Shown: positions 28,525 to 37,010, counted from the first letter of the stretch. The stretch: DNA of 64,000 nt from JAFMJV01 sp963800275 (GCA_963800275.1 CAWDAI010000006.1:62001-126000), one strand, 5' to 3'. Numbers and translations: made by a program. Notes: generated by a model not told the origin, from the letters alone.

Positions 28525-29628
28525 GTGCCCCTCAGCCACCGCGAGCGGGTGGCCCTGGCCCTGGCCCGCGAGGAGCCGGACCGCTGCCCCATGCAGATCA
28601 GCTTCACACCCGAGTTCGCCGACCGGCTGCGAGCCGACCTCGGGGTCCGGGGGCAGCTGAACGTCGCACGGGGCGGGGAGCACAACCCCCATGGCGGGGG
28701 CAACACCTACGAGCTGGAGCGAGCCATCGGCTCTGATCTCATCCTGACCTCGGTGGGCTGGGCCAACAACTACTATGCCGGCCACGGCCGCTACACCGAC
28801 GACTGGGGCGTGACCTGGCAGGAGCATCCCTACGAGACCCCGTTCGGCACCGGCCACTACACCGAGATGGTGGGCTTCCCGCTGGCCGAAGACGAAGCCA
28901 TCGACGAGTACGTGCCGCCGGACCCACAGCGGCCTGAGCTCTATGCCGATGCCGCACGGGTCATCGCCGAGTACGGCGACGAGTACTGGATCGTGGGGGT
29001 GACGGTCACCACCATCTTCGAGACCGCCTGGGCCCTGCGTGGCTACGAGCGGCTGCTGATGGACCTGGTCATCGAGCCGGAGCTGGCCGACCGCATCCTG
29101 GAGATCCCCTTCCGCTATCACCTGGCCGCGGCGGAGAAGCTGGCGGCCATGGGCGTGGACATGATCTGGACCGGCGATGACATCGGCTCGCAGAAGGGCA
29201 TGCTCTTCCACCCCGACACGTGGCGTCGCTTCTTCAAGCCGCGCATGGCCGAGCTGGTCCGGCGAGTCAAGGCCATCGACCCGGAGCTGAAGGTGGCCTA
29301 TCACACCGACGGCGATGTGCGCGAGGTCATCCCCGAGCTCATCGAGATCGGCATCGATGTGCTCAATCCGGTACAGCCGGCGTGCATGGATCCAGCGGAG
29401 CTGAAGCGTGACTACGGGGACCGCCTGCTCTTCTGGGGCGCCATCGACGAGCAGCACACGCTGCCCTTCGGCAGCCCCGACGACGTGCGCCGCGAGATCG
29501 AGCTACGCCTGCGCACGATCGGCGCGGGCGGCGGGCTCATCCTGGGCCCCACGCACCACGTGCAGCTCGACACGCCGCTGGAGAATTTCTGGGCCATGAT
29601 CGAGACCATCAGGGACACGTCCTACTAG
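28525..29628 (+). CDS. UroD-family (MtaA/MtbA-like) putative methyltransferase
   Basis: This 367-residue TIM-barrel protein belongs to the uroporphyrinogen decarboxylase superfamily, which includes corrinoid:coenzyme methyltransferases. Marks include the N-terminal SHRERVALALAREEPDRCP, GVDMIWTGDDIGSQKGMLF near residue 215 and EIGIDVLNPVQPACMDPAELKRDYG near 275. The zinc motif HxC of MtaA-type enzymes is HTD here (near residue 260), so metal binding must differ or be lost. GTG at 28525-28527 is chosen, 4 bases after the corrinoid gene stop, and coupling to it supports a methyl-transfer role. Haem synthesis is unlikely in this context. The substrate is unknown. Confidence 0.8.
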   Translation: MPLSHRERVALALAREEPDRCPMQISFTPEFADRLRADLGVRGQLNVARGGEHNPHGGGNTYELERAIGSDLILTSVGWANNYYAGHGRYTDDWGVTWQEHPYETPFGTGHYTEMVGFPLAEDEAIDEYVPPDPQRPELYADAARVIAEYGDEYWIVGVTVTTIFETAWALRGYERLLMDLVIEPELADRILEIPFRYHLAAAEKLAAMGVDMIWTGDDIGSQKGMLFHPDTWRRFFKPRMAELVRRVKAIDPELKVAYHTDGDVREVIPELIEIGIDVLNPVQPACMDPAELKRDYGDRLLFWGAIDEQHTLPFGSPDDVRREIELRLRTIGAGGGLILGPTHHVQLDTPLENFWAMIETIRDTSY

Positions 29629-29872
29629 CCGTAACCCGGCTGCTGTCGTCGTGGCGCAGGCCCAGCGGGCGTCCCGGCCGGCTGGCCTGACCCTGCGCCC
29701 AGCGGGTGGTGTACACGCGGCCCCTCCGAAACGGGACCGATGGCCCCGCATCCCGCGCTTGGCCCTTCCTAGAATGAAGGAGCACGGCTCCTCTCCCGAA
29801 GGTTCTGCCCCCGGACCGCAGGCGGGCAGGGACGTGCGTCGTCTGTCTGTTGAGCGAACCCGAAAGGGGCGT
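29629..29872 (+). promoter_or_regulatory. upstream region of the hydrogenase operon
   Basis: This 244-base non-coding stretch must hold the hox promoter. A TAGAAT hexamer at 29770-29775 could be a -10 box, but no good -35 is seen 16-18 bases before it. GAAAGGGG before the hoxE ATG is the ribosome site. Confidence 0.35.
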
Positions 29873-30364
29873 ATGCCGATCCCGTACCACAAGCCAGAAC
29901 CACCCAGCGATGACAAGCGCTGGAAGATCGTGGCCACGCGTATGCGACGCCTGGGCGATCGTCCGGAGGCACTCATCGAAGCCCTGCACGCGGCACAGGA
30001 GGCCTTCGGCTTCCTCGATGATGATGCCCTCGAGTTCGTCGGGGATACGCTCGGGGTCCCGCACTCCCGTGTCTTCGGTGTGGCCACCTTCTACTCGTTC
30101 TTCACGCTCAAGCCGCAGGGTGAGCACACCTGTGTGGTCTGCACCGGTACCGCCTGCTACATCAACGGCGCCGCCGACATCATCGGAGCCTTCGGGCGTG
30201 AGCTGGGCGTGAAGCCCAAGGGCACGACGGCGGACGGCAAGATCTCCCTGCTCACTGCGCGCTGCATCGGTGCCTGCAGCCTGGCCCCGGCCGTCGTCGT
30301 CGACGGCGACATGCGAGGCAAGGCCAAGATCGACGAGCTCATGGCTGAATTGGAGGCGATGTGA
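29873..30364 (+). CDS. hoxE: NAD-linked [NiFe] hydrogenase diaphorase subunit HoxE (NuoE-like)
   Basis: This 163-residue thioredoxin-like [2Fe-2S] protein has the four cysteines of the NuoE family: CTGTACYINGA near residue 88 and ARCIGACSLAPAVVVDGD near 130. The N-terminal helical region PEALIEALHAAQEAFGFLDDDAL and FGVATFYSFFTLKPQG are typical. It passes electrons between HoxF and the hydrogenase module in the cytosol. Its TGA overlaps the GTG start of hoxF. Followed directly by hoxF, hoxU, hoxY, hoxH, it is part of a bidirectional hydrogenase and not of respiratory complex I. Confidence 0.92.
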   Translation: MPIPYHKPEPPSDDKRWKIVATRMRRLGDRPEALIEALHAAQEAFGFLDDDALEFVGDTLGVPHSRVFGVATFYSFFTLKPQGEHTCVVCTGTACYINGAADIIGAFGRELGVKPKGTTADGKISLLTARCIGACSLAPAVVVDGDMRGKAKIDELMAELEAM

Positions 30365-32013
30365 GCGAGAACGCCGCAGCGGTACGCGCCATGCGTCACC
30401 GCACCATCACGATCGACGAGAACGCCGGCCCGGCACGCGCGACCGCGCGCGTCTGCGAGGCAGCCAGCTGCATGAGCGGTAGCGCCAGCGACCTGACGGC
30501 CCGTCTGCGCGAGCTGACCGAAGGGCGCGAAGGCCTGGCCGTCAAGCGCGTCGGCTGCCTCGGCCTGTGCGCCGCCGGGCCGCTGGTGGAGATCGCCCAG
30601 ACGGGCCAGATGTTCGAGCACGTCAAGCCGGCCGATGCCGAAGACATCGTGGCCGCGCTCGACGGCGTGCCCGCCGGCGCCCAGCGCGAGCCGCAGGGCG
30701 CCTTCTTCGAGAAGCAGGTCAGGGTCGCCACCGAGAACTTCGGGGTGGTCGATCCCGAGGACCTCGACGACTACATCGCGGCCGGCGGCTTCAAGGCCCT
30801 CCGCCGCGTGCTCTCCGAGATGGCCTCCGCCGAGGTCCGCGACGAGATCACCGAGTCCGGCCTCCGTGGTCGCGGTGGGGCCGGCTTCCCGACCGGCCTC
30901 AAGTGGACCACCGTGGCCAAGGCCAACGGCGAGCGCAAGTTCGTCATCTGCAACGCCGACGAGGGCGACCCGGGCGCGTTCATGGACCGCAGCGTGCTCG
31001 AGAGCGACCCCTACCGGGTGCTCGAGGGCATGGCCATCGCCGCCTTCGCGGTCCACGCCAGCGAGGGCTACGTCTACTGTCGCGCCGAGTACCCCCTGGC
31101 GGTGAAGCGACTGCAGACGGCCATCCGCCTGGCGCAGCGTGCCGGCTACCTGGGCGAGCACATCCTCGACACCTCCTTCGCCTTCAACGTGCAGGTCCGC
31201 CTCGGCGCGGGCGCGTTCGTGTGCGGCGAGGAGACGGCCCTGATCGCCTCGGTCGAGGGTCGTCGCGGCACACCCCGGCCACGCCCGCCGTATCCCGCGG
31301 TGGCGGGCCTGTGGGGCAACCCCACGCTCATCAACAACGTCGAGACCTTGGCCAGCGTGCCGACCATCCTGCGCGAGGGCCCCGAGCGCTACGCGCAGAT
31401 CGGCATCGGCAGGTCGAAGGGCACCAAGGTCTTCGCGCTCGCCGGCCGCGTGGTCAACACCGGCATGGTCGAGGTGCCCATGGGCATGACCCTGCGGGAG
31501 ATCATCTTCGACATCGGCGGTGGCATCATCGACGGCCGCCCCTTCAAGGCCGTGCAGACCGGCGGACCGTCCGGCGGCTGCATCCCGGCAGAGCACCTCG
31601 ACACGCCGGTCAGCTACGAGTCGCTCATCGAGCTCGGCTCGTTCATGGGCTCCGGCGGCATGATCGTCATGGACGACACCTCGTGCATGGTCGACGTGGC
31701 CAAGTACTTCCAGGACTTCTGTCGCGACGAGTCGTGTGGCAAGTGCACGCCCTGCCGCGTCGGCACCACCCAGATGTACATGCTCCTGGACCTCATCACC
31801 CGCGGTGAGGCCACCGTGGACGACCTGGCCCAGCTCGAGCGGCTGGCCGGCATCGTCCAGCGGATGTCCCTCTGCGGCCTGGGCCAGGGCGCGCCCAATC
31901 CCATCTTCAGCACGCTGCGCTACTTCAGGGATGAGTACATGGCGCATATCGTGGACAAGACCTGTCCCGCCGGCGTCTGTACCATCTCCCAGCCAGCCGA
32001 GGTAATGGCATGA
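30361..32013 (+). CDS. hoxF: hydrogenase diaphorase subunit HoxF (NADH:FMN)
   Basis: This 550-residue subunit binds FMN, NAD(H) and iron-sulphur clusters. Residues about 30-90 form a thioredoxin-like [2Fe-2S] domain (CEAASCMSG, then RVGCLGLCAAGPLVE). The NuoF core follows: GLRGRGGAGFPTGLKW (NADH site), CNADEGDPGAFMDRS and GAGAFVCGEETALIASVEG (FMN site). The [4Fe-4S] ligands are ESCGKCTPCRVGT and LCGLGQ. The fused N-terminal domain is characteristic of HoxF and distinguishes it from plain NuoF. It starts at GTG 30361 inside the last codons of hoxE, and overlaps hoxU by ATGA. Confidence 0.95.
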   Translation: MSENAAAVRAMRHRTITIDENAGPARATARVCEAASCMSGSASDLTARLRELTEGREGLAVKRVGCLGLCAAGPLVEIAQTGQMFEHVKPADAEDIVAALDGVPAGAQREPQGAFFEKQVRVATENFGVVDPEDLDDYIAAGGFKALRRVLSEMASAEVRDEITESGLRGRGGAGFPTGLKWTTVAKANGERKFVICNADEGDPGAFMDRSVLESDPYRVLEGMAIAAFAVHASEGYVYCRAEYPLAVKRLQTAIRLAQRAGYLGEHILDTSFAFNVQVRLGAGAFVCGEETALIASVEGRRGTPRPRPPYPAVAGLWGNPTLINNVETLASVPTILREGPERYAQIGIGRSKGTKVFALAGRVVNTGMVEVPMGMTLREIIFDIGGGIIDGRPFKAVQTGGPSGGCIPAEHLDTPVSYESLIELGSFMGSGGMIVMDDTSCMVDVAKYFQDFCRDESCGKCTPCRVGTTQMYMLLDLITRGEATVDDLAQLERLAGIVQRMSLCGLGQGAPNPIFSTLRYFRDEYMAHIVDKTCPAGVCTISQPAEVMA

Positions 32014-32726
32014 GCGACGTCTTCACCCTCACCATCGACGGCAGGGACGTCGCCGGCAACGAAGGCCAGACGGTGATGGAGGTGGCCGAGGAGAACGGCA
32101 TCGACATCCCCGGCCTGTGCCACCTCGAGGGCATCACCGATCGCGGTGCCTGCCGCCTGTGCATGGTCGAGATCGCCGGCTCTCCCAAGCTGGCGGCGGC
32201 CTGCATGACCAAGATCGCCGAGGGCATGGAGATCACGGCTCACTCGGAGAAGCTGCTGGAATACCGGCAGGCCATCACCGAGATGATGTTCATGGAGCGT
32301 AATCACGTGTGCGCGGTGTGTGTGGCCAACAACCACTGCGAGCTCCAGAACATGGCCGATGAGCTTGGCATCAAGCACTTCGATCTGCCCCGCATCAATC
32401 CCCAAGTCGATATCGACGCCAGTCACAAGCTGTTCGCCATCGACCACAACCGCTGCATCCTCTGCCTGCGCTGCGTGCGCGTCTGCGACGAGATCGAAGG
32501 CGCCCACACGTGGGACGTCATGCACCGCGGACTCGAGACCCGCGTCCAGACGGACATGGGCCAGCCCTGGGGCCATTCGACGACCTGCACCAGCTGTGGC
32601 AAGTGCGTCCAGGTCTGCCCCACGGGTGCACTCTTCGAGAAGGGTCGCCCGGTCGCAGCCGGTAGCAAGGACCGCCGCCCGTTCCTGCCGTGGCTCAAGG
32701 TGGTCCGAGAGGAGCGCGGTCTATGA
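32010..32726 (+). CDS. hoxU: hydrogenase diaphorase iron-sulphur subunit HoxU
   Basis: This 238-residue electron-transfer subunit matches the N-terminal quarter of NuoG. It has a plant-ferredoxin-like [2Fe-2S] site (GLCHLEGITDRGACRLCMVEI and a fourth Cys in AACMT), a His-Cys cluster site in MERNHVCAVCVANNHCELQ, and two [4Fe-4S] motifs CILCLRCVRVCDE and CTSCGKCVQVCPTG. It connects HoxF to the small hydrogenase subunit. Start and stop overlap hoxF and hoxY as ATGA. The length is normal for HoxU. Confidence 0.95.
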   Translation: MSDVFTLTIDGRDVAGNEGQTVMEVAEENGIDIPGLCHLEGITDRGACRLCMVEIAGSPKLAAACMTKIAEGMEITAHSEKLLEYRQAITEMMFMERNHVCAVCVANNHCELQNMADELGIKHFDLPRINPQVDIDASHKLFAIDHNRCILCLRCVRVCDEIEGAHTWDVMHRGLETRVQTDMGQPWGHSTTCTSCGKCVQVCPTGALFEKGRPVAAGSKDRRPFLPWLKVVREERGL

Positions 32727-33274
32727 GCAAGAAGCCAACCGAGCCCGACAAGCCGACGGTCGCCACCGTCTGGCTCGACGGCTGCTCGGGCTGTCACATG
32801 TCGCTGCTGGACATGGACGAGCGGATCCTGGACATCTTCACCCGCTCCGACCTGGTCTATAGCCCGCTGGTCGACTTCAAGGAGTATCCCGACGCAGTCG
32901 ACGTGTGCCTCGTGGAAGGTGCCGTCTCCAGCGAGGACGACCTCGAGAAGATCAGGCTGGTGCGCGCGCACACCAAGACCATCGTGGCCTTCGGGGATTG
33001 CGCGGTCACGTCCAACGTGCCCGGCATGCGCAACCCCATCGGCGTGGACCCCATCATCGAGCGGTCCTACCACGAGAACGTGACCCTTAATCCGATGACC
33101 CCCGACCAGGTCGTGCCGCAGCTGCTACCCATGTCCAGGCCGGTCCACAAAGTAGTCAAGGTCGATGTGTTCCTGCCCGGCTGCCCGCCCTCGGCGGACC
33201 TCATCTACACCTTGCTCGACGACCTCTTGTCCGGCCGCGTCCCCGAGACCGCCGGATCGCGGTTCGGTCGCTAA
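32723..33274 (+). CDS. hoxY: [NiFe] hydrogenase small subunit HoxY
   Basis: This 183-residue small subunit binds the proximal [4Fe-4S] cluster: the CSGCH motif in WLDGCSGCHMSLLDMDE near residue 25, a third cysteine in AFGDCAVTSNVPGMRN and a fourth in LPGCPPSADLIY. There is no twin-arginine signal and the protein is short, as expected for cytosolic group 3 enzymes. It pairs with HoxH encoded 15 bases downstream and is coupled to hoxU by ATGA. Confidence 0.95.
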   Translation: MSKKPTEPDKPTVATVWLDGCSGCHMSLLDMDERILDIFTRSDLVYSPLVDFKEYPDAVDVCLVEGAVSSEDDLEKIRLVRAHTKTIVAFGDCAVTSNVPGMRNPIGVDPIIERSYHENVTLNPMTPDQVVPQLLPMSRPVHKVVKVDVFLPGCPPSADLIYTLLDDLLSGRVPETAGSRFGR

Positions 33275-33289
33275 GGGAGCCCCCATCCG

Positions 33290-34711
33290 ATGAGCAGAAC
33301 CATCACCATCGATCCCATCACCCGGATCGAGGGCCACTCCAAGATCACCATCCAGCTCGACGAGCACGGTGAGGTCTCGGACGCCCGCTTCCACGTCACC
33401 CAGTTCCGTGGCTTCGAGCGCATCGTCCAGGGCCGGCCGGTCCACGAGATGCCCTCGATCATGGCCCGCATCTGTGGCATCTGTCCGGTCAGCCACCTGG
33501 TCGCCTCGGCCAAGGCGGTCGATGACATCCTGGCGGTCGATCCGCCGCCGACGGGGGCCGACCTGCGGCGGCTCATCAACCTCGGCCAGATCGTCCAGTC
33601 GAACGCGCTCTCGTTCTTCCACCTCTCCTCGCCGGACCTGCTGTTCGGCTTCGATGCCGATCCGGCGGTGCGCAACATCGTGGGCGTGGCCAAGGAGAAC
33701 CCGCAGCTGGCCACCGACGGCATCAGGCTGCGCAAGTGGGGCCAGCAGATCATCGAGCTGCTCGGTGGCAAGCGCATCCATCCCGGCGGCATCGTGCCCG
33801 GCGGCGTGGCCGATCCGCTCAAGCCGGAGGTCCGTGACGAGATCCTGGCCGGTGTGCCCGAAGCCATCGCTCAGGTGGAGCGGGCCATCGCCTGGTACAA
33901 GACCGACATGCTCAAGTGGGAAGAGGACGCGGCCACATTCGGCAACTTCCGCTCCGCCTTCATGGCGCTCGTGAACGAGAAGGGCAACGTCGATCACTAC
34001 GACGGCGACCTGCGCATCGTCGATGCCGACGGCAAGGCCCTCGTGGATCGCGCCGATCCCCGGTCCTTCAACGACTACATCGGCGAGGCCGTGGAGCCGT
34101 GGTCCTACCTCAAGTCGACCTACTACAAGCCGATGGGCTATCCCGACGGTATCTACCGTGTCGGTCCGCTGGCGCGCCTCAACGTGGCCGAGGCCACCGG
34201 TACCCCGCGTGCCGACGAGGAGCTGCAGAAGTTCCGCTGGCGTGTCGGCCGGGTGGCGGGCTCGTCCTTCCACTTCCACTACGCCCGACTCATCGACACG
34301 CTCCACGCGGTCGAGAAGGTCGAGCAGGTGCTGCGGGGGCCGGACATCCTCTCCACCCACGTGCGAGCCACTGCCGGCATCAACCGCAACGAGGGCGTGG
34401 GGGTCTCCGAGGCCCCGCGTGGCACGCTCATGCACCACTACAAGGTCGATGACGACGGGCTGGTCGAATGGGCCAACCTGGTCATCGCCACCGGCCACAA
34501 CAACATGGCCATGAACCGCTCCGTGCGGCAGGTGGCCCGTCACTTCGTCAAGGCCGACAAGATCGAGGAGCCGATGCTCAACCGGGTCGAGGCGGTCATC
34601 CGCTGCTACGACCCCTGCCTCAGCTGCTCGACCCACGCCCTCGGCGACATGGCGCTCGACATCCAGCTGCTCTCACCCGACGGCGAGATCATCGACCGCG
34701 TCAAGCGCTAG
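33290..34711 (+). CDS. hoxH: [NiFe] hydrogenase large subunit HoxH
   Basis: This 473-residue catalytic subunit holds the Ni-Fe site that interconverts H2 with protons and electrons. The N-terminal pair of cysteines is in ARICGICPVSHLVAS (near residue 62) and the C-terminal pair in RCYDPCLSCSTHALG (near 445). A C-terminal extension of about 24 residues follows the conserved His, and would be removed by the maturation protease encoded next. Motifs and gene order hoxEFUYH place it with the cytosolic NAD-linked group 3d enzymes. AAGGGAG precedes the ATG. No hyp maturation genes lie in the window apart from the protease. Confidence 0.95.
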   Translation: MSRTITIDPITRIEGHSKITIQLDEHGEVSDARFHVTQFRGFERIVQGRPVHEMPSIMARICGICPVSHLVASAKAVDDILAVDPPPTGADLRRLINLGQIVQSNALSFFHLSSPDLLFGFDADPAVRNIVGVAKENPQLATDGIRLRKWGQQIIELLGGKRIHPGGIVPGGVADPLKPEVRDEILAGVPEAIAQVERAIAWYKTDMLKWEEDAATFGNFRSAFMALVNEKGNVDHYDGDLRIVDADGKALVDRADPRSFNDYIGEAVEPWSYLKSTYYKPMGYPDGIYRVGPLARLNVAEATGTPRADEELQKFRWRVGRVAGSSFHFHYARLIDTLHAVEKVEQVLRGPDILSTHVRATAGINRNEGVGVSEAPRGTLMHHYKVDDDGLVEWANLVIATGHNNMAMNRSVRQVARHFVKADKIEEPMLNRVEAVIRCYDPCLSCSTHALGDMALDIQLLSPDGEIIDRVKR

Positions 34712-34715
34712 GGCC

Positions 34716-35300
34716 ATGCCGTCGGGCCTCGATCCGCACCACCAGGGCGCCGCTTCCGGAGGAGGGAGCGGCGCTCCTTCGCGTCGTGTCCTGGTCATCG
34801 GCTTCGGCAACACCTTGCGGCGCGATGACGGGGTGGGCGCGGTGGTGGCCGAGCGGCTCCTGGACGAGCCTCGCCTTCCCGGCGGCGTGGAGGTGCGCGC
34901 GGCGTACCAGCTGTTGCCGGAGATGGCGCTCGACCTGGCCGAGGTCTCGTTGGCGGTGTTCATCGACGCCGACGCAGCCGGGCTGCCCGGCGCGGTCGAG
35001 GTGCGCGAGATCGACCCGGAGCATGCCGCGCGGGAGGACGCCGATGCCCGCGGCGAGCCGGGAGCGTCCTCGCATCACGTCGGTGGCGGTGAGCTGGTGG
35101 CGTTGGCGGCGACCCTGGTCGGTCGCGCACCGCGATCGGTCGCGGTCGGCATCGGCGTGGCCGACCTGGAGCTGGGGGAGGGGCTAAGCCCGGCCGTGGA
35201 GGCGGCGGTGCCCCGGGTCGTCGAGGTCGTCGTCCGGTTGGTGGAGCAGCACCTGGGCCGGGGGCGAGTAGGGCCGGTGCCGGCGGTCGGCGCCGGCTGA
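34716..35300 (+). CDS. hoxW: hydrogenase maturation endopeptidase HoxW-like
   Basis: This 194-residue peptidase of the HybD/HyaD family has the N-terminal motif VLVIGFGNTLRRDDGVGA (metal-binding acidic residue), a second acidic residue in FIDADAAG and the histidine in SSHHVGGGELVAL. It would remove the C-terminal tail of HoxH once nickel is inserted. The ATG at 34716-34718 is 4 bases after the hoxH stop. An N-terminal stretch of about 24 residues is extra relative to the family, so a later start is possible. The last six residues and stop (PAVGAG) are encoded by the first copy of a 26-bp tandem repeat, so the natural C-terminus may have been replaced or extended. Confidence 0.88.
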   Translation: MPSGLDPHHQGAASGGGSGAPSRRVLVIGFGNTLRRDDGVGAVVAERLLDEPRLPGGVEVRAAYQLLPEMALDLAEVSLAVFIDADAAGLPGAVEVREIDPEHAAREDADARGEPGASSHHVGGGELVALAATLVGRAPRSVAVGIGVADLELGEGLSPAVEAAVPRVVEVVVRLVEQHLGRGRVGPVPAVGAG

Positions 35301-35489
35301 AACCTCCGGCGGTCGGCGCCGGCTGAAACCTCCGGCGGTCGGCGCCGGCTGAAACCTCCGGCGGTCGGCGCCGGCTGAAACCTCCGGCGGTCAGGCGCCG
35401 GCTGAAACCTCCGGCGGTCGGCGCCGGCTGAAACCTCCGGCGGTCGGCGCCGGCTGAAACCTCCGGCGGTCGGCGCCGGCTGAAACCTC
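35281..35489. repeat. tandem array, eight copies of a 26-bp hairpin-forming unit
   Basis: Seven 26-base copies and one 27-base copy (the fifth, with an extra A) follow head to tail without spacers. The unit starts CGGCGGTCGGCGCCGG and ends CTGAAACCTC. CCGGCG and CGCCGG can pair around GTCGG, so each copy can form a hairpin. Copies are otherwise identical. The period is not a multiple of three, so it is not a protein repeat. It begins inside the last codons of the hydrogenase protease gene. Confidence 0.95.
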
Positions 35490-35597
35490 CGGGGGCTCAA
35501 CTCGACGTGCCGGTCCGCGTACTCGCAAGCCTCAGCCCTCGGGCGGCTCAAGGCGGCGGATCGAGTCCTCCGGTGGCGCAAATCCACAGGCCGGGCT

Positions 35598-35675
35598 GCA
35601 GCCGGGTCGTGATGAGCCCTCGGGTGGCTCACCGCGCTAGAGCCGGGTCGTGATGAGCCCTCGGGCGGCTCACCT
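35598..35675. repeat. two direct repeats of about 34 bases
   Basis: The copies 35598-35632 and 35641-35675 share AGCCGGGTCGTGATGAGCCC then TCGGGYGGCTCACC. A third partial copy of the CCCTCGGGCGGCTCA portion is near 35537-35552. Confidence 0.75.
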
Positions 35676-35768
35676 GGCAGACGCTCGTCGGAGCAACGAA
35701 GATGAGGCCGAGATGACGACACCGATGTGTTGCTACATCTCGGTGGCTGTGCAGCCTAGGCCAACGGG

Positions 35769-35865
35769 CAAGTGGCCGAGCACGGCAAGTGGCCGGGCAC
35801 AGGCAAGTGGCCGGGCACAGGCAAGTGGCCGGGCACAGGCAAGTGGCCGTGCAAAGGCAAGTGGA
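35769..35865. repeat. five tandem copies of an 18-bp unit
   Basis: The unit is CAAGTGGCCGGGCACAGG. The first copy is 17 bases and slightly different, three copies are exact (35786-35839), the fifth has two changes and a partial sixth follows. The period is a multiple of three, but no ORF with a plausible start uses it. Confidence 0.9.
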
Positions 35866-35975
35866 GGACCGCTCCGCCGCGCCGCTCCGCCCGCCGCCCG
35901 CTGCGTCGCTCCGCCCGCCGCCCGCCGCCCGCTGCGTCGCTCCGCCCGCCGCCCCGCCCCGCCCCGACCTGCGCC

Positions 35976-36950
35976 TTATGCGGCCTCGTCCCACCAGCGC
36001 AGGACCCGCAGGGCCTGGAGGGTGATCCATCGGGACGGCTCGCCTTCGCCGTCATCGACGTCGAACCAGGTGCGGCCCGTGGGGTTCCAGTCGAGCGGCC
36101 AGCGGCCGTCGTCCAGGCGGCGGGAGCGGAGGTGCTCCACGGCCTCGGACAGGCGCGGGTCAGGCCGGGCACCTGCGAGCATGCCGACCGACCGGAAGTA
36201 ATCCAGCCCGCGGAGCACGTGGTAGATGTAGCGCGAAGGATGGATGAGCGCGAGCATCCGCTCATCGGCTGGCTCGCCCGTGCTCAGGCGTCGGAACAGT
36301 CGCCGCTCCAGCAGGTACTCCTCTCCACCTTGGCGCGCGGCCGTGACCGCGTCCGTGCCCCGGCCCGCACCTTCGTGCTCCAGCAGGCCGTCGAGCACGT
36401 CGATGGTGGTGTGGAACGAGGATCGCACCGAGCCGCGCTCGGCCTCGCAGTTCCAGCCGCCGTCCTCCAGGCGCTCGCCGACGAGCCGTTCGACCACCGG
36501 TGTCATATCGAGACCGAAGTAGCTGCCGTTGGCCACCGCCTGCCCGTTGATACAGGGCTCGACCTCGCCGTCCCAGTAGGGCAGATCGTCGTACTCCCAG
36601 CGCACGTTGCGGCCGATGAGGGCGATCGCCCGCTGCATCCGTTCGCTGTCAGGCACGATCCCGAACTCGCGCAGCTGTGTCAGCGAGTGCGATGTCGAGG
36701 TCCACGGCTGGCCTGGCTCATCACCCCAGCTGAAGCCGGCGGGGAAGTGCGCACCGCCATCCCACGAACCGTCTACGGATTCGAGCGCCAGCAGGCGGGC
36801 ACCCCAGCCCTCGGTCTCGATCGTCGATCGTTCTGCGGTCCATTCGTCCTCCGCTGCATCGAGCAGGTCTCGCATCACCTGCCAGCGGATGGAGGGGTCT
36901 GAATCCTGCGGGTCCAGGAGCCAATCGATGACGGCGGGTTCGATGCGCAT
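35976..36950 (-). CDS. terpenoid-cyclase-fold (squalene-cyclase-like) protein, unknown
   Basis: This 324-residue protein resembles the alpha/alpha-barrel prenyltransferase/squalene cyclase fold. It begins MRIEPAVIDWLLDPQDSDPS with IRWQVMRDLL, and repeats short helices with QW-like segments such as VDGSWDGGAHFPAGFSWGDE, LEDGGWNCEAERGSVRSSFH and LDDGRWPLDWNP. No DxDD or VSDCT motif of real cyclases is seen, so it is probably not a classic cyclase. Proteins of this type are annotated as hypothetical or squalene cyclase in actinobacteria and Chloroflexota. The ATG at 36948-36950 is used because the sequence upstream is low-complexity. It stands alone between two repeat zones. Confidence 0.8.
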   Translation of the reverse strand: MRIEPAVIDWLLDPQDSDPSIRWQVMRDLLDAAEDEWTAERSTIETEGWGARLLALESVDGSWDGGAHFPAGFSWGDEPGQPWTSTSHSLTQLREFGIVPDSERMQRAIALIGRNVRWEYDDLPYWDGEVEPCINGQAVANGSYFGLDMTPVVERLVGERLEDGGWNCEAERGSVRSSFHTTIDVLDGLLEHEGAGRGTDAVTAARQGGEEYLLERRLFRRLSTGEPADERMLALIHPSRYIYHVLRGLDYFRSVGMLAGARPDPRLSEAVEHLRSRRLDDGRWPLDWNPTGRTWFDVDDGEGEPSRWITLQALRVLRWWDEAA

Positions 36951-37010
36951 CGGCGCAGAGTACAGCGGGCCGCGGGCGCTGCACAGCGCGCTTCGGTGAC
37001 CCCGGCCGCA

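Larger units (their letters stand above)
35301..35975. other. 675-base repeat-rich non-coding zone
   Basis: Apart from the 26-bp array it holds two direct copies of a roughly 34-base sequence with GTCGTGATGAGCCCTCGGG (35598-35632, 35641-35675), five 17-18-base repeats and a low-complexity run of GCTCCGCCCGCCGCC blocks (about 35880-35965). No protein-like frame is seen. It separates hoxW from the convergent cyclase-like gene. Confidence 0.7.

Noticed and set aside
35281..35489. CRISPR array
   Set aside because: The 26-bp units follow each other without unique spacers and there are no cas genes nearby.
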